Below, one piece after another: positions 50,611-58,825 of a DNA stretch of 64,000 nt. Where the stretch lies: the NCBI GenBank assembly GCA_019116525.1, contig DXBM01000010.1:19603-83602 (forward strand), written 5' to 3'. The notes under the pieces were generated by a model that did no database searches, was not told the origin of the DNA, and saw only the letters and a program-made list of their open reading frames with translations. The position numbers and the translations under genes are program-made. The DNA comes from Candidatus Olsenella pullistercoris. Its GTDB lineage: Bacteria; Actinomycetota; Coriobacteriia; Coriobacteriales; Atopobiaceae. Numbering within the stretch: the first letter of the stretch is position 1; the number at the start of each line of letters is the position of its first letter.

Positions 50611-53442
50611 GTGGCAAAGAACGAGTACAAGCAGACGACCAACCTGCCCAGCACGGACTTCCCGATGCGCGCGGGGCTGCCGGCCAACGAGCCAAAGCGC
50701 CTGGCGATGTGGGAGGAGAACCAAGTCTACGAGCAGATGATCGCCAAGAACGAGGGGCACGAGAAGTTCGTTCTGCACGACGGCCCCCCGTACGCCAACG
50801 GCCCCATCCACCTCGGCCACGCCCAGAACAAGATCTCCAAGGACATCATCAACCGCTACTGGTCCATGCGCGGCTATCAGACGCCCTACGTCCCTGGCTG
50901 GGACTGCCACGGCCAGCCCATCGAGCACAAGGTCGAGACCATGCTCGGCACGGAGAAGTTCAACCAGCTCCCCACCGAGAAGATCCGCGAGCTCTGCCGC
51001 AAGATGGCCGTCGAGCAGGTAGACACGCAGCGCCAGGGCTTCAAGCGCCTCGGCGTGCTCGGCGAGTGGGACAACCCCTACCTCACCTACGTCAACGACT
51101 ACGACGCCACCGACGTCGAGATCTTCAAGGCGATCTTCGATGCCGGCGCGATCACGCAGGGCTCCAAGCCCGTCCACTGGTGCTCGCACTGCCACACGGC
51201 CCTCGCCGAGGCCGAGATCGAGTACGGCGACGAGGTCAGCCCCGCCATCTTCGTGCGCTTTGAGATGACCACCGTGCCCGAGGGCCTCGAGGCATGGGCC
51301 GATCGCCTCTTCGTTGACATCTGGACCACCACGCCCTGGACGCTCCCCGCCGACGACGCCGTGATCCTGCACCCGGAGGCCACCTACGTCGCGCTCGTCC
51401 ACGAGGGGCGCGCCGAGATCGTGGCCGAGGCGCTCGCGTCCCGCCTCGTGGAGAAGTTTGGCTACGGCGAGCTCGAGCTCGTGCGTGGCGCTGACGGCGA
51501 GCCCTGGCGCGCCACCGGCGAGGCGCTCGCTCACAACCGCTACAAGCAGCCCATCTTCGGCGACCAGGGCGAGACGGGCGAGTTCATCTACGCCGACTAC
51601 GTCACCCTCGACGACGGCACGGGCATCGTTCACTGCGCGCCTGGCCACGGCGTGGACGACTACCTCGCCGGCCAGAAGTTCGGCATCCCCACGGTCATGC
51701 CGGTCGACGACGACGGCCGCTTCTTCGTTGGCGACAAGATCGGCACGGGCGGCCCGTGGTCCGGCATGGAGGTCACCGAGGCCAACCCCAAGATCATCGA
51801 GTGGCTGCGCGAGCGCGACATGCTGATCCTCCACGAGGACATCAACCACAGCTACCCGCACTGCTGGCGCTGCAAGGAGCCGGTCATCTTCCGTGCCACG
51901 AGCCAGTGGTTCGTCTCGATGGACAAGCCGCTCCGCGGCGGCAAGAGCCTCCGCGAGCAGGCGCTCGAGGAGCTCTCGAAGGTCCAGTTCTATCCGGGGC
52001 ACGCCATCAAGCGCATCGGCTCGATGGTCGAGGGCCGTCCCGACTGGTGCATCAGCCGCCAGCGCAACTGGGGCGTCCCCATCCCGGCCTTCACCTGCCA
52101 GGACTGCGGCGAGACGGTCATGAACGACGACACGCTCGACGCCGTGATCGAGCTCTTCCGCACCAAGGGCTCCGACGCCTGGTTCACCGACGACCCGGCG
52201 AGCTACCTCGGCGACGCCTGCGTGTGCCCCAGATGTGGCGGGCACCACCTCAAGGCCAACCGCGACATCCTGGACGTGTGGTGGGACTCCGGCGTCTCCC
52301 ACACCGCCGTCTGCCGCCACCGCGACTACCTCAAGTTCCCGGCCGACATGTACCTTGAGGGCTCCGACCAGCACCGCGGCTGGTTCATGAGCTCGCTCAT
52401 GACCTCCGTGGGCGCCTACGGCGTGGCGCCGTACAAGTCCGTGGTCTCCCAGGGCTTCACGCTCGACGGCCAGGGCCGCAAGATGTCCAAGTCGCTCGGC
52501 AACGTCATCGACCCCAACGCCGAGTGCGACACCCGCGGCGCCGACATCCTGCGCCTGTGGGTCACCTCCGTCGATACCTCCAACGACATCCCCTGCGACG
52601 GCACGATCCTCGACCACGTGGGCGAGGCCTACCGCCGCTTCCGCAACACCCTGCGCTTCCTGCTTGGTGAGATCGAGGGCCAGTTTGACCCGGCGACCGA
52701 CGCCGTGCCCTACGACGAGCTCCTCCCGTACGACAAGCTCACGCTCGCGCGCCTGTGCCAGGTCCACGACCAGGTGAGCGCCGCCTACGAGTCCTATCGC
52801 TTCAACGTGGTCTACCGAACGCTCTACGACTACGTGATCACGGAGCTGTCCAACGGCTACCTCAACGCCACCAAGGACCGCGTCTACTGTGACGAGAGGG
52901 ACTCCTTCGAGCGCAGGAGCGCGCTCACGGTGTGGGCGCAGATCCTCTCGATGCTCGTCCACGACCTTCAGCCCATCCTCGTCTACACCTGCGACGAGGT
53001 CATGGCCTACCTTCCCGCCTCGCTGCGCGACGGGCAGGAGTTCGCGGCCCTTCTCGACTGGTACCTGGCGCCCTGGTCGGCCGAGGAGTACGAGCGCTAC
53101 CTCGGCGCCTACGACGCCGTGGTCGAGGCCCGCGCCGCGTTCACCAAGGCCTATGAGACCGCCCTCGCCGACGGGGTCCTCGCCGAGAAGACCACGCAGG
53201 CCGCCCGCGCTGAGCTGACGGCGCCGGCCGAGGCCTACGCGCTGCTCACCGGCGAGCTTGGCTGCGACCTCGCCGAGCCCTTCGTGTGCTCCGAGGTCAC
53301 GGTCTCCGAGGGCTCTGAGCTCTCCTGCGCCGTCGAGCCCGCCCACGGCGAGAAGTGCCCGCGCTGCTGGAACTTCCGCGACCTCGGCGAGGACGGTCTG
53401 TGCGAGCGCTGCGGCCACGCCGTCGCCGCGCTCGGCGAGTAG
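50611..53442 (+). CDS. ileS: Isoleucyl-tRNA synthetase
   Basis: GTG 50611 (MAKNEYKQTTNLP) follows AAGGAGGAAGC; the track start at 50548 lies in the REPIN. The 943-aa class I synthetase has the HIGH motif as 'NGPIHLGHAQNK' near 66, a large editing domain, 'WCISRQRNWGVPIP', and KMSKS as 'GRKMSKSLGN' near 624. A C-terminal zinc finger reads 'CPRCWNFRDLGEDGLCERCG'. This is the bacterial zinc-containing IleRS. It charges tRNA-Ile and edits Val. Regulated by the T-box leader. Followed by a terminator, so the TIR gene is a separate unit. Confidence 0.97.
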   Translation: MAKNEYKQTTNLPSTDFPMRAGLPANEPKRLAMWEENQVYEQMIAKNEGHEKFVLHDGPPYANGPIHLGHAQNKISKDIINRYWSMRGYQTPYVPGWDCHGQPIEHKVETMLGTEKFNQLPTEKIRELCRKMAVEQVDTQRQGFKRLGVLGEWDNPYLTYVNDYDATDVEIFKAIFDAGAITQGSKPVHWCSHCHTALAEAEIEYGDEVSPAIFVRFEMTTVPEGLEAWADRLFVDIWTTTPWTLPADDAVILHPEATYVALVHEGRAEIVAEALASRLVEKFGYGELELVRGADGEPWRATGEALAHNRYKQPIFGDQGETGEFIYADYVTLDDGTGIVHCAPGHGVDDYLAGQKFGIPTVMPVDDDGRFFVGDKIGTGGPWSGMEVTEANPKIIEWLRERDMLILHEDINHSYPHCWRCKEPVIFRATSQWFVSMDKPLRGGKSLREQALEELSKVQFYPGHAIKRIGSMVEGRPDWCISRQRNWGVPIPAFTCQDCGETVMNDDTLDAVIELFRTKGSDAWFTDDPASYLGDACVCPRCGGHHLKANRDILDVWWDSGVSHTAVCRHRDYLKFPADMYLEGSDQHRGWFMSSLMTSVGAYGVAPYKSVVSQGFTLDGQGRKMSKSLGNVIDPNAECDTRGADILRLWVTSVDTSNDIPCDGTILDHVGEAYRRFRNTLRFLLGEIEGQFDPATDAVPYDELLPYDKLTLARLCQVHDQVSAAYESYRFNVVYRTLYDYVITELSNGYLNATKDRVYCDERDSFERRSALTVWAQILSMLVHDLQPILVYTCDEVMAYLPASLRDGQEFAALLDWYLAPWSAEEYERYLGAYDAVVEARAAFTKAYETALADGVLAEKTTQAARAELTAPAEAYALLTGELGCDLAEPFVCSEVTVSEGSELSCAVEPAHGEKCPRCWNFRDLGEDGLCERCGHAVAALGE

Positions 53443-53466
53443 CCCCTTCGCGCACGCGTCAATCCC

Positions 53467-53505
53467 AAGGGCCCGGAGCCTCCGGTCGGAGCTTCGGGCC
53501 CTTTG
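53467..53505 (+). terminator. Rho-independent terminator after ileS
   Basis: AAGGGCCCG pairs with CGGGCCCTT over 9 bp, with an inner CTCCG/CGGAG stem, then TTG follows. It begins 25 nt after the stop. Confidence 0.8.
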
Positions 53506-53540
53506 CCGTAGGGGTGCCAGCCGCTGTCCTTTCGTCGCTC

Positions 53541-53546
53541 TATACT
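53541..53546 (+). promoter_or_regulatory. -10 element for the TIR/GNAT-kinase/luxS unit
   Basis: TATACT lies 35 nt before the TIR gene start, after the ileS terminator. A -35 is not clear. Confidence 0.45.
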
Positions 53547-53580
53547 GAAGTCACAGCGAACCCTCGTGGAGAGGCCGGCC

Positions 53581-55023
53581 ATGGCAAAGCGCGACTCGAT
53601 CTTCATCAGCTACGCCCATGATGACGACAAGAACTCCAACAACTGGATCAGCCTCTTCAAGGACGTCCTCCAAAACGAGCTTGACATCCAGTCCGGCCAG
53701 CACGTGAACATCTTCTTTGACAAGGACGCCATCGACATCGGCGAGGAGTGGAAGCCCAAGATCGACAGGACCCTGGAGGAGCGGACCTCCCACTTCATCG
53801 CCTTCATTTCGATGGCATATCTCCACAGCGAGGTCTGTCTCTACGAGCTTGAGAAGATGCTCAGCGTCGAGCAGGCCCTCGGCGAGGCGGGCATGGTGCT
53901 GCCCATCTACTTCATCGGCAGCGGCCCCATGGAAGAGGTTGACAACCCGCTCATCAAGAGGGTCGTCGAGAAGAACTACTACGACTGGCGGCAGTTCCGC
54001 TACACCCCGCCCTCTGAGACGGAAATCCGCAAGAAGGTCGCGAAGGTCGTCAGCGTGATTCTTGAGCTCAGGGGCTCCGAGGCGGGCGCGGGTGCCCCCA
54101 AGGGCAAGGCGGGGCAACCCGTGGGCCGCCCCCTCTCGCGCAAGGCCGCCGAGCGTAAGCTCGCGACCATCAGCGGCTATGTTGCGCCGTCCAAGACCAT
54201 GGCGGCCGGCAACGATGACGTCTTCATCCGGCGCGAGTCCTGCTACGACGAGGTCTTCTCGCGCGCGGTGGACAACGCGCTGCGCCGCCACGAGGGCAAG
54301 GCGATCGTGCTCGACCTCGACTGCCGTGGCCACGAGCAGGCGCACCATCACCTTGACGTCCTAGGCGAGCGCGCCGCGCACCTTTTTGCGCGCGTCTCCA
54401 GGAAGGAGCTGCTTCCCGCGGAGGGGGGCGAGGCAGACCCCAACGTCACCTACTTTTGCCTGCCGCAGTCCGAGCGCTTCTTCGAGGAGCTCTGCGCCGT
54501 GTGGGAGACGAACGGCTTTCCCGCGCCGGACCTCATCTACTCGGACACCCTCTATCGCAAGGTGGACGACCTCGAGGACATGCTGGTCTCGCTGCGCCGC
54601 GGCTTTCTGAGCAAGACGGGCGGCGTCGTCTTCAAGTGCTTCGACGACGGAACCAAGATCTGCTATCCCGACGATGACGTGCTGCTCAACATCATCTACA
54701 AGACGGCGGACCTGCCGTTCGTCTCCGACCGCTTCAACGGACGCAAGATGCACGCCTCGCTCGCGCTGAGCGGCTACGGCTCGATTGCCTGCGAGTACCT
54801 CATCAATGACACCCTCGGCAAGAGCATCGACGAGCGTCTCGAGCTCTTCAGCGAGAGCTTTGCCTACCGGCTCAGCTACTTCGAGAAGCGCGCCGGAGAA
54901 GACTTCGCAAATGACGATGCCTACCTAGAGATGAAGCGCGACCTCAGGCATCTTCGCCTGCTGTTCTGCCGTGACGACTTCTTCTACGCGGAGACGAACA
55001 TGTTCCTCTCTGCGACCCGCTAA
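53581..55023 (+). CDS. TIR-domain protein with methyltransferase-like C-terminal region
   Basis: ATG 53581 (MAKRDSIFISYAHDD) has GGAGAGG 6 nt upstream; the track GTG at 53566 overlaps that site. Residues about 1-150 are a TIR domain: 'DSIFISYAHDDD', 'VNIFFDKDAIDIGEEW', 'FIAFISMAYLHSEVC' and 'CLYELEKML'. The last has Glu where catalytic TIR NADases have theirs. After a Gly/Pro/Lys linker (about 160-205), residues about 210-370 resemble a class I methyltransferase: 'KAIVLDLDCRG' at strand 1 and 'DLIYSDTLYRKVDDLEDM', core 'DLIYSDTL'. The glycine motif is imperfect, so SAM binding is doubtful. No signal or membrane segment. It is 9 nt upstream of the GNAT-kinase gene. Confidence 0.8.
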   Translation: MAKRDSIFISYAHDDDKNSNNWISLFKDVLQNELDIQSGQHVNIFFDKDAIDIGEEWKPKIDRTLEERTSHFIAFISMAYLHSEVCLYELEKMLSVEQALGEAGMVLPIYFIGSGPMEEVDNPLIKRVVEKNYYDWRQFRYTPPSETEIRKKVAKVVSVILELRGSEAGAGAPKGKAGQPVGRPLSRKAAERKLATISGYVAPSKTMAAGNDDVFIRRESCYDEVFSRAVDNALRRHEGKAIVLDLDCRGHEQAHHHLDVLGERAAHLFARVSRKELLPAEGGEADPNVTYFCLPQSERFFEELCAVWETNGFPAPDLIYSDTLYRKVDDLEDMLVSLRRGFLSKTGGVVFKCFDDGTKICYPDDDVLLNIIYKTADLPFVSDRFNGRKMHASLALSGYGSIACEYLINDTLGKSIDERLELFSESFAYRLSYFEKRAGEDFANDDAYLEMKRDLRHLRLLFCRDDFFYAETNMFLSATR

Positions 55024-55032
55024 GGAGGATCC

Positions 55033-56607
55033 ATGAGCGTGACGTTTCGTCCCATGACGATCGAGGACTACGACGCGGCAGTCGCCCTGTGGAAGACCGA
55101 CGAGCACCTTGGCTTCTCCGAGTCCGACGAGCGTGCGAGGATCTCTCGCTACCTCGAGCGCAACGCGGGCTGCAGCTTTGTCGCCCTGGACGGCGAGAAG
55201 GTCGTGGGCACGGTACTTGCCGGAGAGGACGCCCGTCGCGGCTTCATCAACCACCTCTTCGTCCTGGAGGACCATCGCGGGCTGGGGATAGGCGGGTCAC
55301 TGGCCGCCCTGGCCGAGCGGGCCCTCGCCAAGACCTCCTCTACGAAGTCCTATGTCTTCGTGAAGCACGACAACGAGGCGGCGGCGCGCTTCTGGCAGCG
55401 GCGCGGGTACTACCTCTGCGACGACTTCTGCACGATGCGCCGCAGCCTCTCGGACGAGCCCTACGCTGCCTACGTTGAGCTTGACGAGGCCGGTGTCCGC
55501 GACTACCTCGTTTCTCACCAGCTCGCGCCTGCCGCGGCAGGGCTTTCCGTCGAAGAGTTTGGCGACGGAAACATGAACCACATCTTCCGCGTTTCCTGGG
55601 ACGACGCCTCGCTCATCGTGAAGCAGTCCATGCCCCACGGAAAGATTGACGTCACGTGCTTCGAGCCCGTCTGCAGGGGCGTCTTTGAGAGCCGCTACGT
55701 CAGCTTCTATGAGAAGGTCATCCCCGAGATGATCGAGGGTCGCTTGCTCGCAGACGAGACCATGGCGCTCTCCGTCTACAGGGACTACTCGGGTTTCTCG
55801 ACGCTTCGCCGGGAGCTCATGGCAGGCCGCGCGGTTAGTGGCTTCGGAGACTTCTGTGGCCGCTACCTTGCTCGCGAGCTTTTCCACTCCTCCGTTCTGG
55901 GGCTGGGCATCGAGCGCAAGAAGCAGCTCGAGCCCTCCTTCTCGAACCTTCGCTCGCGCAAGCTCACCGAGGACTACATCCTTGTGAGCCCCTTCTTTGA
56001 CTCCCCGGACAACTGCGTCGACGCCGTCTCGCGTCTGCTCGTCGAGCCCCTGTGGGAGGACGTCGAGGTCGCGGGCGCCGCAAGGCTGCTCGCGATGGAC
56101 TTCGTCTCGAACAAGCAGTGCCTCATCCACGGCGACTTCCATCCCGGCAACCTCTTTGTTGGCGAGAGGGACTTCATTGTCTCCGACTTTGACTTTGCCA
56201 GCTGGGGCCCCGTTGCCTACGACCTTGGCACCATGGTCGGCAACCTGGTGCTCTCGCACCGCACGCAGCGCGAGGGGAGGGGGAACCCTGACGCAGTGCG
56301 CGCGAGCATCTGCTGCGAGATCGCTTCCATCTACGACAGCTTTGAGGAGGAGCTCGAGCGACTTGTCCCGGAGCTGAGCGCTGCCGCCGTTCGGCGCTTC
56401 TGTGAGGGCGTCTTTGTCCGGTCGCTCGGCTACGCCGGCTGCACCGTGGCCGGTCGCAGCTACGGATACTGCCGCTTCCCTGAGATCACCTCTATCAATG
56501 ATGACGACATCCGTGCTAAGGTGCTCACAGCGCTGCTCGACGATGTCCGTTTCTTGCTGCTCGACGCCCATGACGCGAGCGAGCTTGTCGAGCGCCTCTG
56601 TCGCTGA
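55033..56607 (+). CDS. GNAT acetyltransferase fused to a methylthioribose-kinase-like domain
   Basis: ATG 55033 follows TAAGGAGG. Residues about 1-139 are a GNAT domain with 'LFVLEDHRGLGIGGSLAAL' (acetyl-CoA loop 'HRGLGIGG') and 'KHDNEAAARFWQRRGYY'. Residues about 160-510 are an APH-fold kinase closest to S-methyl-5-thioribose kinase (MtnK). It has 'GDGNMNHIFRV', 'LIVKQSMPH', 'RKLTEDYILVSPFF', the catalytic loop 'HGDFHPGNLFVG' and metal site 'DFDFASWGPVAYDLG'. MtnK phosphorylates methylthioribose in methionine salvage. luxS starts 12 nt downstream, which supports a place in the methyl cycle. The fusion itself is unusual; the GNAT substrate is unknown. Confidence 0.82.
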   Translation: MSVTFRPMTIEDYDAAVALWKTDEHLGFSESDERARISRYLERNAGCSFVALDGEKVVGTVLAGEDARRGFINHLFVLEDHRGLGIGGSLAALAERALAKTSSTKSYVFVKHDNEAAARFWQRRGYYLCDDFCTMRRSLSDEPYAAYVELDEAGVRDYLVSHQLAPAAAGLSVEEFGDGNMNHIFRVSWDDASLIVKQSMPHGKIDVTCFEPVCRGVFESRYVSFYEKVIPEMIEGRLLADETMALSVYRDYSGFSTLRRELMAGRAVSGFGDFCGRYLARELFHSSVLGLGIERKKQLEPSFSNLRSRKLTEDYILVSPFFDSPDNCVDAVSRLLVEPLWEDVEVAGAARLLAMDFVSNKQCLIHGDFHPGNLFVGERDFIVSDFDFASWGPVAYDLGTMVGNLVLSHRTQREGRGNPDAVRASICCEIASIYDSFEEELERLVPELSAAAVRRFCEGVFVRSLGYAGCTVAGRSYGYCRFPEITSINDDDIRAKVLTALLDDVRFLLLDAHDASELVERLCR

Positions 56608-56619
56608 GGAGGGAATGAC

Positions 56620-57114
56620 ATGGCCGAAATGGAGAAGATCGCGAGCTTCCAGGTGAACCACCTGACGCTCGAGCCGGGCGTGTACGTGAGCCGCATCGAC
56701 CGCGACCCGGAGACCGGGGCCGTCACCACGACCTTTGACATTCGCCTGACCTCGCCCAACCGCGAGCCCGTCCTGAACACGGCCGAGTGCCACACGCTCG
56801 AGCATCTCGGTGCCACCTACCTGCGCAACCATCCCACGTGGGCCTCGCGCATCGTGTACTTTGGACCGATGGGGTGTCGCACCGGCTGCTACCTTGTGGT
56901 CTTTGGCGAGGTGACGAGCGAGGAGATTCTGCCGCTCGTCCGTGGGCTCTTCGAGTTCGTGCGCGACTTCGAGGGTGAGATCCCGGGTGCCCGCCCCGAG
57001 GAGTGCGGCAACTACCTTGACCAGAACCTCGGCATGGCAAAGTGGGTCGCTCGCCGCTACCTCGAGCGGGACCTCGATCGGCCCGACGGCGCCCGTACGC
57101 GCTACGGCGCATAG
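56620..57114 (+). CDS. luxS: S-ribosylhomocysteine lyase (AI-2 synthase)
   Basis: ATG 56620 follows GAGGAGGG. The 164-aa protein has the metal-binding 'HTLEHLGATYLR' (HxxEH, near 58-62) and catalytic cysteine region 'FGPMGCRTGCYL', plus a third ligand region 'CGNYLDQNLGMAKW'. LuxS splits S-ribosylhomocysteine into homocysteine and DPD, the precursor of autoinducer-2. It follows the MtnK-like fusion by 12 nt. Ribosylhomocysteine and methylthioribose are the two parallel products of the Pfs/MTAN nucleosidase, so the pairing is metabolically coherent. lspA begins 9 nt later. Confidence 0.96.
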   Translation: MAEMEKIASFQVNHLTLEPGVYVSRIDRDPETGAVTTTFDIRLTSPNREPVLNTAECHTLEHLGATYLRNHPTWASRIVYFGPMGCRTGCYLVVFGEVTSEEILPLVRGLFEFVRDFEGEIPGARPEECGNYLDQNLGMAKWVARRYLERDLDRPDGARTRYGA

Positions 57115-57123
57115 GCGGCAGCG

Positions 57124-57636
57124 TTGGCATCCTCTGACCTTAGGCGCGCGCGCCTGGCACGGCTTGCGCTGTTCGTGCTCGTTGCCGCTGCCGTCGTTCT
57201 TCTCGACCAGCTGAGCAAGGCCGCCGCGCGCGCCGAGCTTGTGCCGGGCGAGCCCGTGACGCTCATTCCCGGCGTCATTGACCTCTCGCTCATCTACAAC
57301 ACCGGCGCCGCCTTCTCGCTCGGCGAGGGAGCGGGACCCCTCTTCGTGTTCATTGCCGCCGTCATCTGCGGGGCGGGGCTCTGGGTCGCGTGGAGGCGTC
57401 CGGACGTGCCGATGCCGCTGCTTTTGACCGTGGCCTGCGTCGCCGGGGGAGGCGTGGGCAACGCCATCGACCGCGTTGCCCTCGGTGCCGTGACCGACTT
57501 CTTCAAGACCACCTTCATGGACTTCGCCATCTTCAACGTGGCGGACATCTTCGTCACCTGCGGGGTGCCGATAGCCCTCGTCCTGTGGTGGCGATGGGAC
57601 GTCGAGCACGAGCGCGCGGCCGCCGCGGGGGAGTGA
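57124..57636 (+). CDS. lspA: Lipoprotein signal peptidase
   Basis: The start is TTG 57124 (MASSDLRRARLARLALF); no better codon is near. The 170-aa protein has four membrane helices and the two catalytic aspartate motifs, 'GNAIDRVALGAVTDFF' and 'FNVADIFVTCG', plus 'NTGAAFSL'. LspA removes the signal peptide from diacylglyceryl-prolipoproteins in the membrane. lspA followed by an RluA-family pseudouridine synthase is a very common gene pair. Here they are separated by 142 nt containing an inverted-repeat element. Confidence 0.95.
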   Translation: MASSDLRRARLARLALFVLVAAAVVLLDQLSKAAARAELVPGEPVTLIPGVIDLSLIYNTGAAFSLGEGAGPLFVFIAAVICGAGLWVAWRRPDVPMPLLLTVACVAGGGVGNAIDRVALGAVTDFFKTTFMDFAIFNVADIFVTCGVPIALVLWWRWDVEHERAAAAGE

Positions 57637-57668
57637 GCGTTTCCGTGCCCACGTTCTTCTCGCCTTCG

Positions 57669-57745
57669 AATAACACGCAGAATCAGGTACAACTATCTAT
57701 ATCCCCAGTTGTTTTTTCGGGGAAACCCGGATTCTGCATGTTATT
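57669..57745. repeat. Intergenic inverted repeat, AATAACACGCAGAATC family
   Basis: AATAACACGCAGAATC (57669) and GATTCTGCATGTTATT (57730) match over 15 of 16 bp as inverted arms. The 45-nt interior has CCCC (57703) / GGGG (57719). TTCTCGCC lies just to the left (57657). AGGTACAACTA in the left half is the reverse complement of TAGTTGTACCT found in a repeat near 61.9 kb. It lies between lspA and the pseudouridine synthase gene, and the RNA could act as a hairpin. Confidence 0.75.
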
Positions 57746-57778
57746 ACTCGCCAGACACCCCCGAGGAGGTGCGCGCCC

Positions 57779-58810
57779 ATGCCAGCTCGAGTCGTGAACC
57801 TGCTCGTGGGGCCCGACGCCGACGGCATGCGGCTCGACGCCTTTCTCGCCACGGGCGAGGGCATGCCGTCGCGCTCTGCCTGCGCCAAGCTCGTGGAGGA
57901 GGGCTCCGTCACCATCAACGGCACCCTTGCCACGTCAAAGTCCGAGAAGGTCCTTCTGGGCGACCGCGTGAGCGCGACCGTCGAGGAGCAGGAGGCGCCG
58001 GCAGGGCCGATCGTCCCCAACCCCTACATCCCGCTTGACATCCGCTTTGAGGACGACCACCTCATCGTGCTCTCCAAGCAGGCGGGGCTCGTCTGCCACC
58101 CGAGCCCCGGGCACGTGGACGACACGCTGGCCAACGCGCTCGTGGCGCACTGCGGCTACGCCCACCTCGGCATGCTCCAGGGCGAGGAGCGCCCCGGCAT
58201 CGTGCACCGGCTCGACATGGACACCACCGGCCTCATGGTGGCCGCCAAGGACGACGAGACGCAGCGCGCCCTGCAGGACCTCATCCGCCTGCGCGTGCTC
58301 GACCGCCGCTACGTCACGCTCGTGCACGGGCCCATCGCCCACGACGAGGGCACCATCGAGACGGGCATCGCCCGCTCATCTCGTGACCGCCTGCGCATGG
58401 CGGTCTCCTCGGCGCCCGGGGCGCGCGAGGCCATCACCACGTTCCGGGTGCTCGAGCGCTTTGAGGCGGGGAGGCGCGACGAGGGCTACACCCTCATCGA
58501 GTGCCACCTCTACACCGGCCGCACGCACCAGATACGCGTTCACCTCCGCCACGTGGGCCACCCGCTCGTGGGGGACCAGCTCTACGGCCGCGGCGACGCC
58601 CGGCTGAACCTCGGCCTCGCCCGACAGTTCCTCCACTCGTGGCACATCCGCTTCGACCACCCCGTATCGGGAGAGACGATAGAGCTTGCCGATCGGCTCC
58701 CGGACGACCTGCTCTCTGTACTAGAATCACTCGCCGACAGGTCCATGGGCCGCACGGCGGCGGGCGAGAAGATCTGCCCGGCGCTCTGGCCCGCGGACGG
58801 GACCAACTGA
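57779..58810 (+). CDS. RluA-family rRNA pseudouridine synthase
   Basis: ATG 57779 follows GAGGAGG. The 343-aa protein has an N-terminal S4 RNA-binding domain ('MRLDAFLATGEGMPSRSAC', core 'RLDAFLA'). The catalytic motif is 'GIVHRLDMDTTGLMV', with the Asp that attacks uridine, and 'GRTHQIRVHLRHVGHP' (core 'HQIRVHLRHVGHP') follows. The C-terminal 25 residues are extra. The position after lspA is that of RluD/YlyB, which modify the helix 69 region of 23S rRNA; the exact target is inferred. The membrane GT2 gene starts 15 nt downstream. Confidence 0.93.
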   Translation: MPARVVNLLVGPDADGMRLDAFLATGEGMPSRSACAKLVEEGSVTINGTLATSKSEKVLLGDRVSATVEEQEAPAGPIVPNPYIPLDIRFEDDHLIVLSKQAGLVCHPSPGHVDDTLANALVAHCGYAHLGMLQGEERPGIVHRLDMDTTGLMVAAKDDETQRALQDLIRLRVLDRRYVTLVHGPIAHDEGTIETGIARSSRDRLRMAVSSAPGAREAITTFRVLERFEAGRRDEGYTLIECHLYTGRTHQIRVHLRHVGHPLVGDQLYGRGDARLNLGLARQFLHSWHIRFDHPVSGETIELADRLPDDLLSVLESLADRSMGRTAAGEKICPALWPADGTN

Positions 58811-58825
58811 CCCAAGGGAACGCCC

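Noticed and set aside
53566-57114. Defence island
   Set aside because: Only the TIR gene is of a type found in defence loci; no nuclease, restriction, retron or CBASS-like partner is nearby, and its neighbours are metabolic or housekeeping genes.
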